35,045 nt of DNA from PALSA-243 sp049522755 (GTDB lineage Bacteria > Acidobacteriota > Terriglobia > Bryobacterales > Bryobacteraceae): assembly GCA_049522755.1 (NCBI GenBank), contig JBEKNN010000059.1, positions 1 to 35,045 of the forward strand, read 5' to 3'. Below are positions 8,908 through 14,899 of this stretch, one piece after another. Positions within the stretch are counted from its first letter, which is position 1; every line of letters begins with the position of its first letter. The notes under the pieces were generated by a model. It was not told the DNA's origin. It ran no database searches and saw nothing but the letters and a program-made list of their open reading frames with translations. The position numbers and the translations under genes are program-made.

Positions 8908-9290
8908 ACGGCAGACCCATCGCCAGGTGGATCGTTGCCAAGGAAGCTGCATTGGCAGCCCTACGTCTATGCTCAGAATCAGATATCGGTCATGTCGGCG
9001 CAGCTCACGGCCCTGAAGGAGATGGCGCCCTTTGTGGACATCATCTTCAAGGCGGAGGACCTGTACATGCCGAGCGCGCCGCCGATGGCCGTTGACCACG
9101 TCTTACTTCACCTGTTGGGCATTTTTCGATGCCTGTGCGGGCCGGCCAACGAGACTATTGGCGCCGTCGTTTTGGATGTTGGCGCCACCTTCGGCATGCA
9201 CCCCGAGCTATTGCGCTTGATGCGGCTGATGCAGGATTCGCGAATGGGCTTCTACATCCGGCATTACTCGATCTGTAGCTATGGGCGACC
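8877..9290 (+). pseudogene. Frameshifted conserved hypothetical gene
   Basis: A protein-like sequence runs through three frames. From the ATG at 8877 it reads MDKTKPYQTLNGRPIARWIV; after about 8945 it moves by one base to LHWQPYVYAQNQISVMSAQL and ends the second block with DLYMPSAPPM. Near 9090 it moves again to PLTTSYFTCWAFFDACAG, and near 9148 returns to the previous frame with GPANETIGAVVLDVGATFGM and LLRLMRLMQDSRMGFYI. These pieces read smoothly as one protein only if single-base changes are allowed. Beyond about 9290 the sequence no longer looks coding. An intact 169-residue frame exists (8935-9444), but its middle and end look poor. Either decay or sequencing indels could explain this. 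Function unknown. Confidence 0.45.
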
Positions 9291-9445
9291 TGGATTCCGA
9301 GTGGCGGCGCAAGTGAGCGACCCAAGCCTCCCGCTTCTCCGGTGGCACGCCGGATGTCAACACCGCTACGCGTCAGTGACCCGAGCGTGGCGCCATAGAG
9401 GTGACGGCATGGTCGCTGCGCAGGCCACGGGTCCGTGCCACTAAT

Positions 9446-10537
9446 CTAAGCTAAGAGCAGCTCATAAGCGTCGGTCACTGCGTCCCACGAGTAACGCTGC
9501 CGTACCCGCTCCATAGCCCGGTTACATAGCGCTTCACGTTCGCTCTCACTCATGTGCAATACCAACTCCAGTTTCTCCACCAGCTCTTCCGGCTCAAATG
9601 GGATGCCCGCATCGCCGGCGACTTCAGCGTTCTCCGGCGTGTTCCGGTATAGCGCCAAAGCTCCGCGCCCCATCGCTTCGATTAGCGCGGGATGCGTTCC
9701 GCCTACCTCTGTGGCATGAATGTACGCGAAGCAGTGCGAGCCCAGTTCGCGATAGCCGTCGCCGTAAATCGCGCCGGGCATTACAATGCGCGCGTCCCTG
9801 GTGTCGCGTACGCGCTGGATGTATTCGGGCGCATAAGGGGCGTCGCCGATCAGCGCTAACTTCATCGGTGTGTCCAGCTTCTCAAACGCTTCGCGCACTG
9901 CCAGCGGGTGATTCTCCGGCTCCAGGCGGCTCACGTAGAGAAAGTATCGGCCACGCTCCAGGCCTAGCTTTTCGAGCACCGCTGTGGTGCTCACTTTCCC
10001 CACTTCGGCGCCATAGGGAATGAAGGTGCTCCGCTTGCCGTAACGCTGCAGGTAGTAATCCTGGATGGTACGGGCGTCGGTGACTACCATGCCGGGGCAG
10101 AACGTGGCGAGCCATTCGGAAAGCAGATACCAGGCTTTCGCCAGGCGGTTCCACTTCTTGCGCTTTCGCTCGATGCCATCCACGTTGAGCGCCACGCGCA
10201 TCCCGGCCAGGCGCGGCCATAGCGTGAAGATGGCGTTGGCCCCGTTGCAGTAGAGCGCCACGTCCTGCCGGTGAATCAAAAGATGGAGAGTCGAAAAAAA
10301 TGTATGCGCCAGGGTGTCGAAATATTTATGGCGAATGGTGGGAAGATACTGCAAGCGAACGCCGCGATAGACCGGGTCTTGGAATCGCTCGCGGCAATAG
10401 ACAGTGACCTGGTGTCCGCGCGCTGCCAGCCTGGTGGAAATCTCTTCGGCGAAGGTTTCGAATCCGCCGTAATTTGCGGGGATGCCGCGCGTGCCAACTA
10501 AAGCGATCCGCAGAACGATCCGTGGAACAACGCGCAC
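9446..10537 (-). CDS. GT4-family glycosyltransferase with DUF1972 N-terminus (rhamnosyltransferase type)
   Basis: The N-terminal Rossmann domain carries IALVGTRGIPANYGGFETFA, the hallmark of the DUF1972 group of GT4 enzymes that often add rhamnose to polysaccharide precursors. The C-terminal Rossmann domain has YFLYVSRLEPENHP and a nucleotide-sugar binding region ending in GGTHPALIEAMGRGALALYR, where the usual EX7E pattern is only partly kept. Starting at the GTG two bases after the upstream stop (TAAGCGTG) gives 363 residues; a longer open frame extends into the upstream gene and is rejected. A CTG nearer the domain is an alternative start. It is the last gene of the glycosyltransferase operon, acts in the cytoplasm and presumably uses a nucleotide-activated sugar. 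Confidence 0.88.
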   Translation of the reverse strand: MRVVPRIVLRIALVGTRGIPANYGGFETFAEEISTRLAARGHQVTVYCRERFQDPVYRGVRLQYLPTIRHKYFDTLAHTFFSTLHLLIHRQDVALYCNGANAIFTLWPRLAGMRVALNVDGIERKRKKWNRLAKAWYLLSEWLATFCPGMVVTDARTIQDYYLQRYGKRSTFIPYGAEVGKVSTTAVLEKLGLERGRYFLYVSRLEPENHPLAVREAFEKLDTPMKLALIGDAPYAPEYIQRVRDTRDARIVMPGAIYGDGYRELGSHCFAYIHATEVGGTHPALIEAMGRGALALYRNTPENAEVAGDAGIPFEPEELVEKLELVLHMSESEREALCNRAMERVRQRYSWDAVTDAYELLLA

Positions 10538-10539
10538 GC

Positions 10540-11595
10540 TTACATTCGCGCGGATTTCGCGGCTTCGCGCGCGGCCAGGCGCGGCGTCCTTTTCGGGGCC
10601 TGCTTGCTCACGGGAAGGTATTGGAACCAGCTCGCCATGTATTCGTGATCCACGCGGCGGCTGGATTGAATCAGGCGGCGCTTGGCCCAGAATCGCCTGA
10701 AATCGCGCGCCAGAATCCAGAAGGCTTTTAGCGAGGTGTGCTCCCACAGCAGGCAGCACAGGATCACCGTCAGATCGCGCGTGGTGATGGAAACCGCATT
10801 GCGGCGATACAGGTCCGGGGAGATGTTCTTGATGCGCATCAGGAAGCGGTTCTTCACCGAGTGCATATTGATCTCCGGCGGCAGCGCGCGCCGGTTGCCG
10901 GGCAAAACTTTGCGCACGTGATAACCGCGGGCATACGGCGCATAGAGGCACTTCCACCCCATCAACTGCGCTCGCCAGGCCACGTCGGCATCTTCACGGT
11001 AGACGAAGAAGTCGGTGTCGAAGAATTCGCCGTCGAGCGAAATATCCTCGATCATGGCGCGCCGGTAGAGCGCCGCGGCGGCGGTGGCGCCGAACACATA
11101 TTCGTATTGCAGGTAGTGGCCGTTATCCACTTCCTGGCTGCCGCGGTCCAGGTGCCGCAGCATCGGGTTGAAGTAGATGCCGGTGGAATCCACTACGGGT
11201 TTTTCCGGAATCTCGAAGTGCGCGGTCATGGTGAGCAGCTTGCCGCACACCGTGCCGATCTTAGGATCGAACTGGCTGGCGTCCATCAGCGCCTGAATGA
11301 AATTCGGCAACAGCAGCACGTCGGGGTTCAGCGTCAGCACCCAATCGCCGCTCGACAGCCGGATCGCCTGATTCTGGGCCGCGGCGAAACCGACGTTTTC
11401 CTCGTTGTAGTAGATCTGGCAGCGGTCCTCGAACTGTTCCAGAATGTCGATGGTGCCGTCCGTGGAGGCGTTGTCCACAATGACGATCTCTTTGAGCGGA
11501 TAGCGCTGCTCAAGTACCGATTCGATGCAGCGCTTAATGAAGCGGCCGCTATTGTAGGTCACTAACGTTACGGATACAAAGTCGTTTTGGGCCAT
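10540..11595 (-). CDS. GT2-family glycosyltransferase (WbbL/rhamnosyltransferase-like)
   Basis: This 351-residue enzyme has a GT-A fold. Residues 6-16 read FVSVTLVTYNS; VDNASTDGT is the nucleotide-binding loop, LTLNPDVLL holds the metal-binding acidic residue in the place of DXD, and YREDADVAW is the ED motif of inverting rhamnosyltransferase-like enzymes. The C-terminal 90 residues include hydrophobic stretches (TVILCCLLWEHTSLKAFWIL) that could lie at the membrane. It would transfer one sugar to a lipid-linked or surface glycan. The stop is followed after two bases by the start of the GT4 gene, and the upstream GT2 gene ends 45 bases before this start, so it belongs to the five-gene operon 14258-9446. 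Confidence 0.92.
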   Translation of the reverse strand: MAQNDFVSVTLVTYNSGRFIKRCIESVLEQRYPLKEIVIVDNASTDGTIDILEQFEDRCQIYYNEENVGFAAAQNQAIRLSSGDWVLTLNPDVLLLPNFIQALMDASQFDPKIGTVCGKLLTMTAHFEIPEKPVVDSTGIYFNPMLRHLDRGSQEVDNGHYLQYEYVFGATAAAALYRRAMIEDISLDGEFFDTDFFVYREDADVAWRAQLMGWKCLYAPYARGYHVRKVLPGNRRALPPEINMHSVKNRFLMRIKNISPDLYRRNAVSITTRDLTVILCCLLWEHTSLKAFWILARDFRRFWAKRRLIQSSRRVDHEYMASWFQYLPVSKQAPKRTPRLAAREAAKSARM

Positions 11596-11640
11596 GAAAA
11601 AGAACCTGAGAACCGGAACTTCTTTTCAACATCCGTATAT

Positions 11641-12582
11641 TTAACTAGTAGAACCAGACGGAACCTGTTGGTCCTTCCAGCCGGAAAAAAAGCACCGGCT
11701 GGCAAGCCGCACGACTTTTCTGCAGGCTGCCATGGGCTGCGGGTTCCCCCTCCCGATCGCCTCAATGAGGCCTCGCGCGAAGGACCCTGTTACGACTGCC
11801 AAACAAATCACCCGGAACGCAAATGGGGAACAGTGTTTAGCAGTATACCTCAGTAAACTACGATACCAATAAAAATATCGCATCTCTACAGTTAACTGCG
11901 GTATGGAATGTGCGCCAGTATGTTTGGCAACAGCCGCGGGCGTATAATATAGGACATAAGCTTGGTCCCGGATGCGGCGGCAGAAATCCACATCTTCAAA
12001 CCATAGCGGGTAAAACCCCTCATCGAAGCCACCCAATTTTTGCCAGACTGCGCGGCGGATCATGAAAAACGCCCCCGCCGGCTGTTCCACGGGAATGCGC
12101 AGTTCACCGTTCAAATCGAGAGCTCGATAGCGGCGGTTCACAGGGTTGTTAGGCCAGACACGGTTTAGCAAGAGGACTTCCAAAACCAGAGCGGCGGGCG
12201 TCGGCAGCCTACGGAACATAAATCCGGTCTGCGGATGGCCGCTGAGATCCACCAGACGCCCGCCCGCGCCGGCCGAGCGCGGCAGATCGCAGGCTTCGCG
12301 CAGCGGCTGGATGCTCGTGATCAGTATCGCATCGGGGTTCAAAAGCAGAATATAAGGGCAATTCAATGCGGAAAAGCCCTGATTCACGGCTCCGGCGAAT
12401 CCGCGGTTGGTGGAATTGGCGACCAGTCTGGCGCCCCGCCGCGCCACCTCGGCGATGGTGGCGTCATGCGAACCGTTATCCACCACCACCACTTCGGCGC
12501 CGCTAGCCAGCGCGGCGTCCAGGCAAGTTCCGATTTCAGCGCCCGAATTGTAAGTGACGATGACGATTCCGATGGCGGACAT
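11641..12582 (-). CDS. GT2-family glycosyltransferase
   Basis: The 313-residue protein has the full GT2 pattern: IGIVIVTYNSGAEIG at the N-terminus, VVVDNGSHD, NRGFAGAVNQGF, LLNPDAI as the metal site and WFEDVDFCRRI as the catalytic ED region. It resembles the WbbL-like rhamnosyltransferase group. The C-terminus has a hydrophobic stretch (VICLAVVTGSF). Its start lies three bases after the stop of the upstream GT2 gene, indicating translational coupling. The 3' part of the gene (about 11820-11960) is clearly more AT-rich than its neighbours but stays open and codes for aromatic-rich sequence (MRYFYWYRSLL). The donor sugar cannot be told. Confidence 0.92.
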   Translation of the reverse strand: MSAIGIVIVTYNSGAEIGTCLDAALASGAEVVVVDNGSHDATIAEVARRGARLVANSTNRGFAGAVNQGFSALNCPYILLLNPDAILITSIQPLREACDLPRSAGAGGRLVDLSGHPQTGFMFRRLPTPAALVLEVLLLNRVWPNNPVNRRYRALDLNGELRIPVEQPAGAFFMIRRAVWQKLGGFDEGFYPLWFEDVDFCRRIRDQAYVLYYTPAAVAKHTGAHSIPQLTVEMRYFYWYRSLLRYTAKHCSPFAFRVICLAVVTGSFARGLIEAIGRGNPQPMAACRKVVRLASRCFFSGWKDQQVPSGSTS

Positions 12583-12585
12583 GTG

Positions 12586-13587
12586 TCACTTTGCCTCACC
12601 GGCAGTCAGTAAAAAGTACAACCGCCAGTACGTGTCATAACCAGTGGACGCCTGAACTTCGCGAATAGTCCGTTCGCCCGAGCGCAATAGGTCCGCCAGC
12701 GCTCTGGCGTCGATCGGCCTGCAACTCCTACGCATGACGGAGAACCTGCGCATGCCCTGCGCCGCTCCCCGAAGCCACGCGATACCGGCGCCGTGCCGTA
12801 CGGCGAGGGCGCCCCACAGAGATTGGGCGACGAAGATGGGCCAAAACCATCGCGCCAGAATCGGCGCCGGGTAATGTCGCGCCAGCAGAAAAAGCTGGTT
12901 GCGGGCGATGCGCCGGACGGTTTCCGGATGCCATCGGCCGAGAGTGGCGCTGCCGTAATGCCAGGCAACCGCGGCGGGGTCGTAAACGCCGTCGAGCCCT
13001 TGCGCGGCGCAGCGCAGGCCGAAATCGACGTCCTCCAGATAAGATTCGAAGCGCTCTTCCAGAAGGCCCACACGGCGGAACAATTCGGCGCGGAACAGCG
13101 CGGCGGTCCACGGGGCGGATGGGATGCGGCGGGGCTCGGCGAACGGCGCGCCATCGGGTCGGCCGTCGCCGATGCGCCAGGCGGCGCCGCCGCGGCAGAC
13201 CGCATCGAAGGTCCCATCGATCTGGCCGGGCGACCTGGCGGATAGAATCTTGCCGGTGGCGAACCAGGCATTGCCGCCGGCGGCCCTGGCGTCCGCCAGC
13301 GTAGCGAAGTAATCGGGCGCCATTTCGACGTCGCTGTTCAGGACGGCGATCCACTCGGCGCGGCTTTCGCGAATTCCGCGATTCACGGCCGCGGCGAAGC
13401 CGGCGTTGCGGCCCATGGCGATCACGCGCGCGCCGCGCCGGCGCGCAAGATCCGGGGCGCCGTCGGTGGACCCGTTGTCCACCACGATCAGCTCGGAAGC
13501 GGGCCGGGTTTGCCGCTGCACGCTGGCGATGAGGCGCCCCATCAACTCGCGGCCATTCCAAACCGGCACAATGGCGGCTATGCTCAT
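12586..13587 (-). CDS. GT2-family glycosyltransferase
   Basis: This 333-residue GT2 enzyme begins IAAIVPVWNGRELMGRLIAS and carries VVDNGSTDGAPD, NAGFAAAVNRGI, VLNSDVEMAP (metal site) and YLEDVDFGLRCA (catalytic region). It is close in layout to the GT2 half of the fusion protein at 14871-17405, which also has a PxWNGR opening, so the two may be paralogues. The C-terminus has a hydrophobic segment (WPIFVAQSLWGALAV) suggesting membrane association. Its ATG overlaps the upstream stop by four bases (ATGA). The gene is very rich in G and C at third positions, more than the GT2 gene downstream. Confidence 0.92.
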   Translation of the reverse strand: MSIAAIVPVWNGRELMGRLIASVQRQTRPASELIVVDNGSTDGAPDLARRRGARVIAMGRNAGFAAAVNRGIRESRAEWIAVLNSDVEMAPDYFATLADARAAGGNAWFATGKILSARSPGQIDGTFDAVCRGGAAWRIGDGRPDGAPFAEPRRIPSAPWTAALFRAELFRRVGLLEERFESYLEDVDFGLRCAAQGLDGVYDPAAVAWHYGSATLGRWHPETVRRIARNQLFLLARHYPAPILARWFWPIFVAQSLWGALAVRHGAGIAWLRGAAQGMRRFSVMRRSCRPIDARALADLLRSGERTIREVQASTGYDTYWRLYFLLTAGEAK

Positions 13588-14258
13588 CGGAAGAATCGCT
13601 TCTTCGCCAGGAACGCCAGGTTTTGAATTCCGTCGCGCCAGATGTTGAGCTTGGTTTCACCGACGCGCGACGAATACTGGATGGAGATTTCGCCGAAGCG
13701 GATGGCGGGGTTGCGCAACGCCTCGATTTTGATCTCTTCGGAAAAGGCCATGCCATCGGCTTCCAGCTTCATCTTTTGCAAAATGGAGCGGCGGAAAATC
13801 CACATTCCGGATTGCGAATCGCGCACCCAGCGAAAGAACAGCATCGACATGGCTATGGAAAGTCCCAGGTTTCCAATCTTGTTTTTGAAGCTCATGGCGC
13901 GGCGGTTGCGCACGGGAAAGCGCGAGGCGTTCAGAAAATCGACGTCAAGATGTAGAAAGGCCTCGATGAGATAAGAGAGCGCATCCACGGGGTAACTGTG
14001 ATCGCCATCGAGCGTGATGACGATGTCGCCGGTGGCGGCGGCGAACCCGCGCTTGTAGGCGCGCCCGTAGCCGCGCTGCTCTTCGCGGATCACTTTCGCT
14101 CCCAGCGAATTGGCCACGTCCGAGGTCCGGTCGGTCGAGGCATTGTCCACCACGATCACTTCGTCGACGAATTCGGGCATGCCGCGCAATACCTTTTCGA
14201 CGCCCTGCTCCTCATTGAGACAGGGAGTTATTACGGTAATCGATTGGCCCTTATACAT
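13584..14258 (-). CDS. DPM1/DPG-synthase-like GT2 glycosyltransferase, first gene of the operon
   Basis: This 224-residue protein is a compact GT2 enzyme of the dolichol- or polyprenyl-phosphate sugar synthase type: ITVITPCLNEEQGVEKVL, VVDNASTDRTSD, GYGRAYKRGFAAA, LDGDHSYPVD (metal site) and SRFPVRNRRAMS. Such enzymes usually load a sugar onto polyprenyl phosphate or modify lipid-linked intermediates. There is one hydrophobic stretch (LGLSIAMSMLFF) but no C-terminal membrane pair, so the protein is shorter than the common membrane-anchored versions. It is the first gene of a tightly packed five-gene block; the promoter should lie in 14259-14347, a region shared with the divergent small secreted protein and holding a dispersed repeat. 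Confidence 0.92.
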   Translation of the reverse strand: MYKGQSITVITPCLNEEQGVEKVLRGMPEFVDEVIVVDNASTDRTSDVANSLGAKVIREEQRGYGRAYKRGFAAATGDIVITLDGDHSYPVDALSYLIEAFLHLDVDFLNASRFPVRNRRAMSFKNKIGNLGLSIAMSMLFFRWVRDSQSGMWIFRRSILQKMKLEADGMAFSEEIKIEALRNPAIRFGEISIQYSSRVGETKLNIWRDGIQNLAFLAKKRFFR

Positions 14259-14281
14259 GGCGATCCGCTATGTCCACGGCC

Positions 14282-14305
14282 GTGGGACAGACGCTTTCGT
14301 CTGTC
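14282..14305 (+). repeat. Dispersed palindromic repeat, copy 1 (GTGGGACAGACGCTTTCGTC family)
   Basis: The 20-mer GTGGGACAGACGCTTTCGTC, continuing TGTC, contains an internal inverted repeat (GACAGACG / CGTCTGTC). The same 20-mer occurs in reverse at 17252-17233, and a variant with G for A and C for T occurs at 17270-17293. This copy is in the divergent promoter region between the glycosyltransferase operon and the small secreted protein. Confidence 0.85.
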
Positions 14306-14347
14306 AACCCCGGTGCGCCAACCACACTGGTTGATATGATAGATGGG

Positions 14348-14899
14348 ATGAAGCGGCTTTCCATACTCTTACTGTCCTGCGGCGTGGTGTTGTCTTGCAG
14401 CCTGGCCTGCGCGGCCGATCTGGCGGGTGTCCGTTCCGTATACATTCTGCCGATGCGCAGCGGACTCGACCAATTCCTGGCGAACCGTTTGACCAACGGC
14501 GGCGTCTTCCGCGTAGTGACCGATCCCAAGCTCGCCGACGCCGTGCTGACGGACCACATTGGAGAGACGTTCGAAGCGCAGTTGGAAGAGATGATTCCGG
14601 ACCCGGAGCCGGTCAAGAAACTTGCGCCGCCAGCGACGGCGCCGCCGCCCAAGAAGGACGACAGTACAACGAAATCTCTGCTTGGATCGATGGTCGATTC
14701 GGATTCGAAGCCCGCCAATCCGGCGCGCAACTCGACGTTTGGGCGCACCAAAGGCACGGTGTTTCTGGTGGACGAGAAATCGCGCCAGGTGCTCTGGTCG
14801 GTATATGACCTGCCCAAGGGATCGGATTCGAAAGAAATGGATCGCACCGCCTCCGATATTGTAAGCCGCATCAAGAAGGACCTGGGTACGGGGAAATAG
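14348..14899 (+). CDS. Small secreted or periplasmic protein, function unknown
   Basis: The ATG at 14348 gives a 183-residue protein with a clear signal peptide: KR, hydrophobic core LSILLLSCGVVLSCSLAC, then a possible cleavage at ACA-AD. In-frame upstream starts would read through a dispersed repeat and place 26 residues before the signal, so they are less likely. The mature part has an alpha/beta look (VYILPMRSGLDQFLANRLT, FRVVTDPKLADAVLTDHIG) reminiscent of periplasmic proteins that follow the CsgG/LpoB-like pattern of conserved small domains, then a Pro/Lys-rich linker (KKLAPPATAPPPKKDD), and a second beta segment (GTVFLVDEKSRQVLWSVYDL). I do not know its function. It is divergent from the operon to its left, and its last 29 bases overlap the 3' end of the convergent GT2-GT4 gene. 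Confidence 0.8.
   Translation: MKRLSILLLSCGVVLSCSLACAADLAGVRSVYILPMRSGLDQFLANRLTNGGVFRVVTDPKLADAVLTDHIGETFEAQLEEMIPDPEPVKKLAPPATAPPPKKDDSTTKSLLGSMVDSDSKPANPARNSTFGRTKGTVFLVDEKSRQVLWSVYDLPKGSDSKEMDRTASDIVSRIKKDLGTGK

Noticed and set aside
9446..10957. 503-residue version of the GT4 enzyme
   Set aside because: The extra N-terminal part is antisense-like and overlaps the upstream GT2 gene; the conserved domain starts just after the GTG at 10537.
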